NCBI RefSeq assembly: GCF_030272615.1
Contig: NC_081406.1
Span: 478,978,900 to 479,042,899 of the forward strand
Direction: 5' to 3'
Length of the DNA stretch: 64,000 bases
Source of the DNA: Cryptomeria japonica
Taxonomy: Eukaryota; Streptophyta; Pinopsida; Cupressales; Cupressaceae
Made by a program: the position numbers and the translations under genes. Of the stretch, positions 23,620 to 35,384 are shown piece by piece. The stretch's first letter is position 1. Each line of letters begins with the position of its first letter. Under the pieces are notes generated by a model. The model was not told the DNA's origin. It did no database searches and saw only the letters and a program-made list of their open reading frames with translations.

Positions 23620-25145
23620 TGATAGTTCTGATACTTAATATAAGTACAGATCCAATAGCCAACAAGATGAGAGGGGGGGGGGTGAATCATACAAACTTAA
23701 TCTTCCATAAAAACATCAGATTCAACCTCGGTAACATATATTTCAATAATATTACCAAAACTGTTAAACATGCAAACTCAAAAGCATATGAACATCATAA
23801 ACCTCATAACACCAGATTTAATGTGGAAACCCAAATAGGGAAAAACCACTGTGGGATTTCGGACCCACTAAGAAATATACTCTTCTAGAGTATGCTCGGT
23901 TAAAAGAAAATCCTGTTAAAGATTACAAACACATTGCTAGATGTGACCCAGTTAAGGGATTTCCCTTAGATCTATTAGGATCTTCACCTTGTTAAAGGAT
24001 TTCAAACACTCAATCAGAATGTCACCTTGCTAGAGGGTTTTACAAATAAGACTGTTAAGTCCACTTGGTTAAGAGATTTTTTGTCACTTTCACAAAATAA
24101 TAGTAATAAATTCTATCTGCAACTTCACATCTAAAATGCTAAAGTAGATTCTTATTTGTTCAATACAATCTAGACATAGAACTAATCTTGTCTATCTGTT
24201 GGGCTTCTATACTCTATTATTCAAACAGGTCTTCAAGCTTCTATGCTCGGTAATCACTATGTAGCATCCCTATGCATACACTTGCCCGCATTCATTGTTT
24301 ATCAACAATTTCCTATTTATAAACAATTAGGTAACCACTTAATCTCCTTGATCACATTTCCCATGATCAATCATAGGCATCAGATCTTCAATCTTATCCA
24401 GGTTCAATGCATCTTTTGATCTGAAAATGTTTTACCCCGCCTTGGAACTTGTATATTAGTCTTGGAACTTGTGCTAGGGTATTACAGTTCAATCTGAGCT
24501 ATAGATCTTCATGTCAACTTTTCATTTCCTTAGATTCATTAACAAACTTCATTCACAGCTCACCAATCATTGATCAGTTCCAACTCATCAGCTTCATTAA
24601 ATAACGCATGTAACCATTTAATGCATTCTGTTATAGCTTGGTTACAACTCAGTAACAACTCGGTGAATACTAAACTTCACTCGGTAGACAGTCCGCCTTC
24701 ATTAACCGATAATGATAACTATAGGGTTTACCGACTAGATTCCTTAGATTTTACCAACTAGGATCTTTGCTTGATAACATAGTATAGTATTAACCTTTAT
24801 ATTTACAACATATGTATGATGTTAAAACAACCTAAACATCATGATCTCATCATTGTCTACCTCAGTACTAGTTGCCCATTGAATACCTTATTCATCCACT
24901 TATTCATCGTATTCTTTCATGTGTCTTTTACCGACATCTTTATAATCTTCATATCATACTTCTCAAGATATGGCAACATCATACTGAATTAGAAAATCAA
25001 TTTCTTGACATCAATGACAAAATAATAATATCAAGATAGTAAACATCTATAATCAATTATATCCATAATCATCAACAACCTTCTCAATATCCTTATGAAA
25101 TGCCAACAATCATTCATTGTCTGTTATAATGCAATATTGCCAAAA
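23620..25145 (-). repeat. Element 3, 3' LTR (left)
   Basis: This 1,526-bp LTR starts TGATAGTTCTGATAC. The last four bases are AAAA where the partner has AACA, a terminal substitution. A minus-strand TATA box (TATAAATAG, 24313-24321) is conserved in the partner at 30556-30564. Confidence 0.94.
24313..24321 (-). promoter_or_regulatory. Candidate TATA box of element 3 LTR promoter
   Basis: The minus strand reads TATAAATAG in the left LTR and in the right LTR (30556-30564), where the 5' copy would drive element transcription. It is assigned on motif and conservation only. Confidence 0.5.
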
Positions 25146-25146
25146 A

Positions 25147-25158
25147 TCTCCCCCTTTG
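25147..25158 (-). other. Element 3 polypurine tract (plus inner copy at 25345-25356)
   Basis: The minus strand reads CAAAGGGGGAGAT next to the 3' LTR. The inner copy reads CAAAGGGGGATA about 200 bp inside. Confidence 0.88.
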
Positions 25159-25594
25159 GCATTGATGGCAAAACCAATTGATTTGACCTTAAAAGATTTA
25201 GATTGCTGTGATTCTAAAATGTTGAAATGCTCTCCCCCATACATTAGACTTCTCCTATTTTCAGTCTTCTTTCCAATTTGTAGTCTGTTAAGTTTTCTTT
25301 TAGTCTTCTCCTTTGATAGGTCTTCTTCCGCTTTATATTAGTCTTATCCCCCTTTGACAACAATGCCAAAAAGTAAAGAACTAAAACATAATTACTTTAT
25401 GTAAGAAGTTATTTCCTGTTGTTGTGTATCAACTAAGTCTCGGTCAGAGCATTTGTCTTCAATTCCTGTTCTCTGTAATATTTCCTGTATTATTTCTGTA
25501 CACCTTTAGAAAACATCCTAAAGTGTATAAATCAGCATCAACTCCCAAAAGATATTCATTAGAGTCATTGGATTGATGCTTTCACCGAACTCGG

Positions 25595-28500
25595 TTAGTG
25601 AGTAGAAGATAGGGGTAGGACCCCTAACTTACTTATGAGATATTCAAAAGTGTCCCTTGGTAGTGGTTTGGTGAAGGTATCTCCTATTTGTTCCTTTGTG
25701 CTAACATACTCCAATACCACTTTCTTATCTTGAGCTTCTTCTCTAAGATAATGATATTTGATAGATATGTGCTTTGTCTTAGAGTGCATTATAGGATTCT
25801 TTGAAATATTAATGACACTAGTATTGTCACAGAATATAGTTACTAGCTCGATAACTTTCTCATTTATACCTTCCAACAGTTGTTTGATGCATGCAATGTT
25901 GGTACAATCAATGCTGCAGCAACGTATTCAACTTCTATTGTTGACTATGAAACACATCCTTGTTTCTTGCTAAGCCAACTCACTAGTCTTTCTCCTAAAA
26001 AGAAAGCTCCTCCACTTATGCTTTTTCTATCATCAATGTTGCCTACCCAATTAGCATCAGTATAAACTTTTAAATCAAAATCATTTCCTTTCTGATATAC
26101 TAAGCCATAATCCTCTGTGCCTTTCAAGTATCTAAAAATTCTTTTGATTGTTGTCATGTGTGTTTCCTTAGGATCTGCAAAGAATCTTGCAACTATACCT
26201 ACTACATGTGCTATATCTGGTCTGTTGTGAACAACATATTGTAGCTTTCCAATCATGGATCGGTAAAGTGTCTCATCAATAGATGCAGATTCATCATTCT
26301 TTGATAATTTGCCGTTGGTAGTCATAGGAGTACTTACTGGTTTTGAATCCTCCATTCCAAATTTCTTCAAGATTTCCTTTATGTACTTGGATTGAGTAAT
26401 GAAAATCTCATTTTTCATTTGTAGTATCTATAAACCTATTAAATACTTTATCTCACCGATTAATGACATCTCAAATTCTTTGCTCATTTCATTTCCAAAG
26501 TTCTTGCATAAAGAGTCATTTCCACAAAATATAATATCATCAACAAATATGGCTAAGATCAGTATTCCATTTTCATCATTCTTCATGTACATGTTGCTAT
26601 TCTCACTTGTCCTTATAAAACCAATCTTAATTAAATAAGAGTACAATCTTTCATACCATGCTCTTGGTGCTTGTTTCAAACCATATAAAGCTTTGTTCAA
26701 TTTACAAACCTGATCTTTATTCTTGTCTTCAGCAAATCCTTCAGGTTGTTCAATGAAAACTTCTTCTTCTAATATTCCATTCAGAAATGTAGATTTGACA
26801 TCCATTTGATATATCTTGAAATTTTTGAAAGCAACATAGGCCAACAATGTTCTTACTCCTTCAAGTCTTGCAACAGGTGCAAAAGTTTCACCATAATCAA
26901 TTCCTTCTTCTTGAGCATAACCTTTGCAAACTAGTCTTTCTTTGTTTCGAATGACCTCTCCTTTCTCATTTAGCTTGTTTTTGAAAATCCACTTTGTACC
27001 GATTACATTTTTGTCCTTCGGTCTTGGGATTAGTGTCCATGTGTCATTTTTCTTGATTTGATCAATCTCTTCTGTCATAGCATTTATCCAATCTTCACTG
27101 TTAAATGCCTCTTTCACTATTCTCAGTTCAAATTCAAATATCAAATATGTGTTCTATCTCAGTTTGTTCCTTGTCATCACTGGATCATCCTTATATCCTA
27201 TAATCTAACTTGGTGCATGATGTCTTCTGACATACTTGGCTAATACAAGCTTGGTAGGCTTTGTATGATCTTCTTCATCACTCGGTAACTAGATATTCTC
27301 TTCATTTTCTTCAACAGTCTTCTTGGTAGGACTTCTCAGTTGAACATAGACAAATTCATCATAGTCTTCTGGTTCCTTGGAATTTCCTTCATCATTTCTT
27401 TCTGCAAATTCATCAATTTTCACATTTGCACTTTCTACTATTTTGTTAGATGATTTGATCAGACATTTAAATGCTTGTCTTCTAGAAGAGTAACCTAGAA
27501 ATGTTCCTTCTTCACTTTTCAGATCAAATTTGTCATTTCTATCATCTTTATGAACATAGCATCTACTTCCAAAGATTTTAAAATAACTTACATTAGGTTT
27601 CTTATCATACCAGATTTCATATGGTGTCTTTAAAGTACCTTTCTTCAATTGAACTCGGTTCAAGGTGTAAACTGCTATGCTTATTGCTTCTCTCCAAAAT
27701 GTTTGTGGCACCTTCTTTTCAATCATCAGTGTTCTAGCACAATCCACAATAGATCTGTTTCTTCTCTTAGCTATTCCATTCTACTATGGAGTTCTCAGTG
27801 CAGAGACTTGTCTTTTAATACCATGATCATTGTAAAATAAGTTGAACTCATCTGATGTGAACTCTCCTCCTCTATCTGATCTAAGACATGTCAGTTGTCT
27901 TCCTGTTTCATTTTCAACTCTTGCCTTGTACCATTTAAACATTTGAAAAGCTTTTGATTTTTCTTTTAAAAACATTACTAACATCATCCTTGAATAGTCA
28001 TCCACAAATAGTATGAAATATTTATCACCATAATAACTTTGAACTTTCATAGGACCACAAAGATCAGTGTGCACTAGATCTAAAATTCCTTTAGAAGTGT
28101 AAGACTTACTTGTAAAGATTGATCTTTTCATCTTACCCATCTGGCATCCTCGGCACATAGCATTTGCATTCTCAGGTTTTTCAAGACTTGGTAGACCTCT
28201 TACTCTGTGCTTCTTGCTTATTTTGATCAGATTATCAAAATTGACATGACAAAACCTTTTATGCCATAACTAGGTATCATCTAACTTTGCATGCAAACAC
28301 TTATTCTGAGTTGAGTCAAGGTGAAATGTGTTAGCTTTTGTTTGTGTCCCGGTAGTAGCTAACTTTCCATTTTTGTCATGAACTTTGACAATTCCCTTCC
28401 AAAATTCTATTCGGTAACCTATGTTGTTTAGCTGTGCTACACTCAACAAATTGTATTTCAAACCTTCAACCCAATAAACATTATTTCATCTTGCATTATC

Positions 28501-29784
28501 AAGAAGTGTTATAGATCCTTTACCTCTCACCGGACATGGTGCATCATTACCAAATCTAACATAGCCTCCATCATAATATTCTAATATAACAAACTTGTGT
28601 TTATCTCTTGTCATATGATGTGAGCATCCACTATCTATAATCCAAGAATCATTAGTGTTTATGTGAGATATTAGGGCTTTTTCTTCATACCTCTCTTCAT
28701 CTGATCCATCCTTGATAGCCACATAAACTACTTCCTATGTATCAGTCTCATCTGATTTATGATCATTGGATTCCTCATTAGCTATTAGGCATGTCTTTCT
28801 ATCTCTTCTTTTGAAGTCTCGGTGTCCTCTGTAATGATTATCTTTCTGTCTATCATCTCCGTAATCTCTCTTTTTAGTAGAATCTTTGTCAGGACAGTTA
28901 GAAGCCATATGTCCTATTTTATCACAATTGAAACATTTCAAAGGTAGTTTTCCTTTATACTTACCTTTGCCTCTCGGTAACCTTTTGGCTAATAGTGCTT
29001 CAAACTCTTCTTGCTTTCTGATTTCCTCATATAATTTGTGTACTGCCTCCATGTTCTTATGAAATCTTTCACTTGCTCCACTGTGAGCTCCTTCAGAGTA
29101 CTTATACTTTCTTTCATTGAAATCATTAGATTCATCAAGATGAAAAGAACTAAATGCAGATTCAACTTTATTTACCGAAGATCCACTATTATCAAAATTA
29201 CTTAACTCAAATGCATGTAGCTTACAAATAGTAGCATCTAAAAAAACTAGCATATTAGGTACATACCTTAATTCATTGATTGCAGAGACTCAGATTGCAT
29301 AAGCTGGTAGAAGGGTTCTTAACAACTTACTTGTTATATCCTTTTCTTCAATAGTTCCACCTACTCCTTTGATTTGATTGACAATCTCCTTTAGTCTTGT
29401 ACTGTACTGAGTTATGTTCTCACCTTCATTCATCCTCATAGATTCAAGTTGTCCTCTTAGACTATCTACTTTTTCTCTTTGAACATGTTCATCTCCTCCA
29501 TATACTGATATGAGCTTATCCCACATTGCCTTTGCATCATTGCAGCCTTCTAGATCATTAAACTCTGAATCGGTCAATGCATATGTTATTTCAATCATTG
29601 CTTGAATATGTTCTTGCTTTGCCTTTATCTCCTCCATAGTCAATGGATAGGTTCTTGGTGTGACAAAATAATTCTCCAGATAGTATACTGCATATCCTCC
29701 AACTCCTGATAGATGTAGCTTCATCCTTTTCTGCCATGTAGAGAAACTTGACTTGTTCAGCTTCGGTGCATCCCTCTTATACAT
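25595..29784 (-). pseudogene. Element 3 copia gag-pol polyprotein, a few lesions
   Basis: The ATG at 29784 opens UBN2 gag (MYKRDAPKLNKSSFSTWQKR; 29290-29784). An intact zinc knuckle, CFNCDKIGHMASNC, lies near 28905-28945. Protease WIIDSGCSHHM is near 28610-28645. Integrase (about 27300-28160) keeps HTDLCGP and RSDRGGEF, and ends in the GKK-like region with YEIWYDKKPNVSYFKIFGSR. RT (26428-27144) has [34 protein letters not shown] and the catalytic [14 protein letters not shown]. RNase H has YTDANWVGN and ends near 25595. Most in-frame stops are TAG at expected Gln codons (27781-27786, 26428-26430, 25945-25947). Every catalytic residue I can see is kept, so loss of function comes from stops rather than active-site change. 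It has diverged from elements 1 and 4 at the protein level. Confidence 0.94.
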
Positions 29785-29834
29785 CTTTGGATCTTTAACT
29801 CAAGTGCTTTTAAACTTTCCTTCCAAAGTTCGAA

Positions 29835-29846
29835 GCTCTGATACCA
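29835..29846 (-). other. Element 3 primer binding site (tRNA-iMet)
   Basis: The minus strand reads TGGTATCAGAGC two bases inside the 5' LTR. Confidence 0.93.
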
Positions 29847-29848
29847 AT

Positions 29849-31391
29849 TGATAGTTCTGATACTTAATATAAGTACAAATCCAATAGCCAACAAGATGAG
29901 AGGGGGGGGGTGAATCATACAAACTTAATCTTCCATAAAAACATCAGATTCAACCTCGGTAACATATATTTTAGTAATATAACCAAAACTATTAAACATG
30001 CAAACTCAAAAGCATATGAACATCATAAACCTCATAACACCAGATTTAACATGGAAACCCAAATAGGGAAAAACCACTGTGGGATTTTGGACCCACTAAG
30101 AAATATACTCTTCTAGAGTATGCTCAGTTAAAAGCAAATCTTGTTAAAGATTACAAACACATTGCTAGATGTGACCCGGTTAAGGGATTTCCCTCAGATC
30201 TATTAGGATCTTCACCTTGTTAGAAGTGACCTTGTTAAAGGATTTCAAACACTCAATCAGAATGTCACCTTGCTAGAGGGTTTTACAAATAAGACTGTTA
30301 AGTCCACTTGGTTAAGAGATTTTTTGTCACTTTCACAAAATAACAGTAATAAAATCTATCTACAAATTCACATCTAAAATACTAAAGCAGATTCTTATTT
30401 GTTCAATACAATCTAGACATAGAACTAATCTTGTCTATCTGTTGGGCTTCTATACTCTATTATTCAAATAGGTCTTCAAGCTTCTATGCTCGGTAATCAC
30501 TATGTAGCATCCCTATGCATACACTTGCCCACATTCATTTTTTATCAATAGTTTCCTATTTATAAAAAATTAGGTAACCGCTTAATCTCCTTGATGACAT
30601 TTCCCATGATCAATCATAGCCATCAGATCTTCAATCTTGTCCAGGTTCAATGCATCTTTCAATCTGAAAATGTTTTACCTTGCCTTGGAACTTGTATATT
30701 AGTATTGGAGCTTGTGCCAGGGTATTGCGGTTCAATCTGAGCTGTAGATCTTCATGCCGACTTTTTATTGCCTTAGATTCATTAACAAACTTCATTCACG
30801 GCTCACCAATCATTGATCAGTTCCAGCTCATTAGCTTCCTTCATTAAATAACGCATGTAAAAATTTAATGCATTCTATTATAGCTCGGTTACAACTTGGT
30901 AACAACTCGGTGAATACTAAACTTCACTCGGTAGACACTCTACCTTCATTAATCGATAGCGATAACCTTAGGTTTACCAACTAGGTTCCTTAGGGTTTAC
31001 CGACTAGGTTCTTTTCTTGATAACATAGTATAGTATTAACCTTTATATTTACAACATATATATGACGTTAAAACAATGTAAACATTATGATCTCATCATT
31101 GTCTGACTCGGTCCTAGTTGCCCATTGAATACCTTATTCATCCCCTTATTCATCATATTCTTTCCTGTGTCTTTTACCGACATCTTTATAATCTTCATAT
31201 CATACTTCTCAAGATATGGCAACATCATACTAAATTAGAAAATCAATTTCTTGACATAAATGACAAAATAATAATATCAAGATAGTAAACATCTTTAATC
31301 AATTATATCCATAATCATCAACAACCTTCTCAATATCCTTATGAAATGCCAACAATCTTTCATTGTCTATTATAATGCAATATTGCCAACA
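29849..31391 (-). repeat. Element 3, 5' LTR (right)
   Basis: This 1,543-bp LTR begins TGATAGTTCTG and ends ATTGCCAACA in + orientation, followed by target duplication TGATG. Confidence 0.95.
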
Positions 31392-33390
31392 TGATGCACC
31401 ACTTAGCTCCATATTTTTCTCAGGTTGAGGTTAGAAACATTGATGCTTGTGGTCTTCGTGACCTCTTGTATATGCTAGATATTACTCATAATAGGGGTTT
31501 ACTTATTACTTTACCAGATAGATGGAACAATGATCATAACACATTCCACTTGCCTACCGATGAGATCAGTGTTAGACTAGAGGATCTCTATAGGATTTTA
31601 TACATCCCTGTTACAGGAGATCTTGTCTAGTATAATTATCAGGACATAGGAGGCACTAAGGCACTCTAGATTGTTTTTGGAGATGATACCATTGATGATG
31701 GAGAGATTAGATGGGAGGATATGATCATGCGATACAAGATTCTCCCAATTGTGCTTGCTGGTTTGATTGGTATATTCCTCTACCTGGATCAAAGGTCATG
31801 AGGGTTTGCTGTCAGATGGGGCAATATTATTTAGAGAATGATGGAGCATAGGACTCATTATGTATGGGGTGTGTGTATGTTGGCACATTTATATCATGAT
31901 ATGCATCAGGTTGTGTATGATGATGGTGCGGGTCTTTCTACTAGATGCACACTCCTACAAATTTGGTGTTTTGAGAATATAGTTGTCACACAGCTAGTGC
32001 ATGATAGAGTTCAAGGAGATGGTTAGCCATTTGTTTACATGTACAGAGGCGTCATTACTTAGCATAAGCTAGGTAAGCTAGAGTATTGGAGATGGGTCCT
32101 TGATTTTATGGACTCTGTTATTTGGTGGCCATATATATAGTGTGAGCCTTTGTTAGAGGATACTCATGTGTTACCATTCATCTTGCAGAGAAGATACTTG
32201 ATTGGCTATACTCCTTTCATCATTGAGAGAGTTATTTGGTTGTATTTTAAGATAGTTTGGGATTATTTAGCGTATGCCTTCTAGTCTGGTCATGTATGCA
32301 TGAGCATACAAGGACATGTGAGATTGGGGACCTTCCTTGTCTTTTGATGCAACTTACATAGATTTTTTGGTTGGTCCACATGTTGCTTATGATTTGAGAC
32401 CTCATGTTTTGGATGCAGGTATCACAACTGAGTATGCTCATTATCTTCTTACTCATTCATTCCCATGTATTATTGATCCAACCAACCTTCCTCCCAGCTC
32501 AAGAGGTGAGGATTTAGATTATGATGATCCCATTGTGAGGATATGGAGGTGAAAGAAAGAGCTCAGAGTTGCCTAGGAGGCTGGGGGAGATGATGGAGAT
32601 GAGGGTGGTGATGGTCATAGAGGGAGACAAGGATGGAGAGGGGGCTGAGCCAGAGTCTGTTGTGGACCATTCAGGTGGGTTGGGAGATTGGCAGCACCAC
32701 TTCCTATGGCTAGGAGAGATGCAAGGAGGGATGCAGGCAGGATTGGAGCAACTTGAGATGGATCTGATAGGGGCCAAGGTAGTGGCATTGATTTTGGCTA
32801 GATTTCTCTAGATCCCTATGTTGTAGCAGCTCATGGGGGATATGATGAGGAGGATTCAGAGGATGAGGTCCCATTGATCAGTTGTAGGATTAGGAGATCT
32901 ACCTGGGTACAGGCTCCAGCTGGTGGGGATGATATTGCAGGTGATTTGAGAGCCCAGATTACTCAGTTGACTACACATGCATAGGCTCTTACTTTGGAGA
33001 AAGAGACTGTACTTTAAAGATTACAGGAAGCTCAGGCCTAGGTCACCCAAGTTACAAATAAGGGAGATATAGAGATAGCGCAATGTGGTAGTGACAATAC
33101 AACATGAAACCATACAAGAGCTGATGAGTGACACTGTGAGAGAGCTCATTGATCAGAAATCTTGAGTAGAGTAATATGGGAATCTCTACTTCCAGGTTGT
33201 TTATTTAGAGAGATGGGAACCGATATATGGGCAGAGTTCTCATCATGGGGGATCTTAGAGATGAGAGGGCATCTAGGGAGTCATGGGTCCTAGGACAGAC
33301 CCTTAAGGTGGTGGTGATGGTGCAGGTGTTGTAGGTGCTAGACCCACAGGTTTGAGAGACAGTCATGCATGATTCATCTTTTGAGACTTG
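31392..33390 (+). pseudogene. Plant mobile domain (PMD, MAIN/MAIL-like) pseudogene
   Basis: The opening frame reads MMHHLAPYFSQVEVRNIDAC, then LPDRWNNDHNTFHLPTDEIS followed by VRLEDLYRILYIPVTGD. This matches the PMD signature 'ITALVERWRPETHTFHLP.GEMTVTLQDVA.LLGLPV.G'. Further on come YVWGVCMLAHLYHDMHQV and STRCTLLQIWCFENIVV, matching the PMD 'YAWGSAALAHLYR.L...GG.L.LLQ.WAWERI' block. Later segments (SFDATYIDFLVGPHVAYDLR; RPHVLDAGITTEYAHYLL) are in another frame. The tail is Gly/Asp-rich and then coiled-coil-like (AQITQLTTHAxALTLEKETV). More than ten stops and at least one frameshift break it. PMD proteins act in genome maintenance and silencing and are often carried by transposons. Element 3 inserted at its 5' side; the frame continues leftward at about 23550-23619. 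Confidence 0.78.
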
Positions 33391-33429
33391 ATTCCATTTT
33401 TTATTTTGTACCATGGGCCATTATACATT

Positions 33430-33960
33430 ATTAATTATTATTTTTATGATTTTATTGCATACTTGGATAGATTATTTTTATGATGATATGCAGACATGGA
33501 CTCGATATGATGTTGATTTGATTTATCATGCATGTTATTTGATGATGCTCTATTGATGACCTATATGATTATTGCTCTCATGATATTTACACATGATCTA
33601 TATGATGTTGATTATTCTATTAATGGTCTATGTTACATGGTGATTCATTTGATGACCTATATGCATTTGATTTTATGGATGATGTTACGATGATCTTATA
33701 TATGATGTATGCATTGATTATTGATGACATGATTATTTATGATGTGATGATTCTAATCTACATGTGATGCCTATGATGTTGATTTTATGATGCAATGCTT
33801 AAATGATGCTACATGATGATCTATATGGTGCACTTATAATGATGATGGTATTATAATGATAATTATGTGATGCTTGTTTCCATAATGTTCATGCATATGT
33901 TGATTATATGATATTGTGATGCTTATGTGATGTTATGATATGGTTAATGAATCTAAATGA
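33430..33960. repeat. ATGATG-rich degenerate low-complexity tract
   Basis: Irregular reiteration of GATGAT, TGATCTATATGATG and TTATGATG units runs over about 530 bases. No fixed period is seen. It may come from an eroded tandem array. Confidence 0.7.
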
Positions 33961-35384
33961 TCAATGTCTCTAAATGATTAATGATGAAAATGAACTTAAT
34001 TAACTAAAGTAAAAAATGGTAATGATAAATAAATCTTAATAAATGTAGGTAAAATAATGAAATGATTCTAAATGATTTTAAATGCAATTAAATGTAAGTC
34101 AACCATAATGAATGAATTTGAAATGTAATGTACCTAATGCAAACTAATGTAAGTAAATGCAAATGCAAAATGTTTTTATTTGTCCAAGTATACTCAATCA
34201 TTATTTATGAACCATTGATCCCGAATGATATGGATGAAATTCTTATAATGCAACTGACAATGAATGCTTATAGAGAAAGTGCAAATGCAATGACCTAGTT
34301 ACATGAGATTGCCATCTTTTCAACCTTTTTGGAATAGTGCTTGATTTTATCATTGAGCTTTTAAAATATTGTAAGAAAATAAAAGCAACTTGGCATAATG
34401 ATCCAAGTTGACCTGAGTACTTCTTACATGGATTTTCACATATCAAGTTAATACAAGAATCTTGATATAAGGAACCAAGATAACTTGAGTACTTCTTGCA
34501 TAACAGACAAGGATTATCCCCTTTCATATATGACTTGGAACGTCCTTAATTTTGCCGATCATGTCCTTAGACAAGTACAAACATTACCAAGAGATAAACC
34601 AAAAACAACAGACAAAGAAAAATAACTATATGCCCCATCATAACTCCTCTAGTCTTGAACATCATCTAGTTGCATAAGGTACATGGTTAGCGAAAATCAG
34701 GATATAAACATTGAATCATGCATGTCACATGTACGTTTTCAAAAGAAGATCTAATCATCCTGATTAATGATTGTTGATATGTGTTGTCACTTGTTTTGTT
34801 GATTCTCCAAATTCTGAGTTTCACAATTCAATTTGTTGGATACCCTGATTTTGTTAAGCTTTGTTGCCTTACCACTTGTTGATTGTTTCAAAATCCTATT
34901 ATTTTTCATTTTTCTAAGTTTTCCAATGTTTTCGAATTTTCAAGATTTCAATGTTGCGCCCAACTAAGTTCTAGATTTTGCCCCCAACTAAGAAACAAAC
35001 TTTATTATGGATGTACAATGATAATCCAAACCATGTTGGTATATGATGCAGATAATTGTTCAAATACGTTAGGACAATGACTACACTAAGTATGTCCATG
35101 TTTGACAAGCTTTGTGAGTTGTGTATTTCTGTTGATGGCTTAGGTCAAATGGATGCAAAAGAAAAAAAGGGGAGCTCATAGATAAAAGAGTTGACTGTTA
35201 GATAGCGCCTATTTTCTAGGTTTTTACCATCTAAATTTATTGCATTTTTCCATATATTTAATTTATTTTCTATTATTTTTACTATTCTTGTATTTTCTTC
35301 TTTTCTACTTTTTAGGGATTTTCTCATTTGTACTGTTTTTAGTTTTTGCTTCTTTTATAATTTTTATGGTATTTTGATGATATT
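33961..35384. other. Non-coding stretch with a 72-bp imperfect duplication
   Basis: No gene is recognised. CCAAGTTGACCTGAGTACTT at 34403 recurs as CCAAGATAACTTGAGTACTT at 34475, a 72-base spacing. The overlapping minus-strand frame (34243-34527) therefore repeats CKKYSxxLGSL but has no family signature. A purine tract on the + strand near 35159-35174 (AAAAGAAAAAAAGGGGAG) could be an old plus-strand primer tract. Confidence 0.5.

Larger units (their letters stand above)
23620..31391 (-). mobile_element. Ty1/copia element 3, full-length, 7.77 kb
   Basis: LTRs at 23620-25145 and 29849-31391 are flanked by an exact target duplication TGATG (23615-23619 and 31392-31396). The primer site and polypurine tract are both intact. 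By eye the first 155 LTR bases differ at about five positions, so this is the youngest of the insertions whose LTRs I compared. The coding region has all copia domains with intact catalytic motifs but several premature stops. It interrupts a PMD pseudogene. Confidence 0.96.

Noticed and set aside
32569-32811. Separate Gly/Met-rich + strand gene
   Set aside because: It reads better as an out-of-frame part of the decayed PMD tail.
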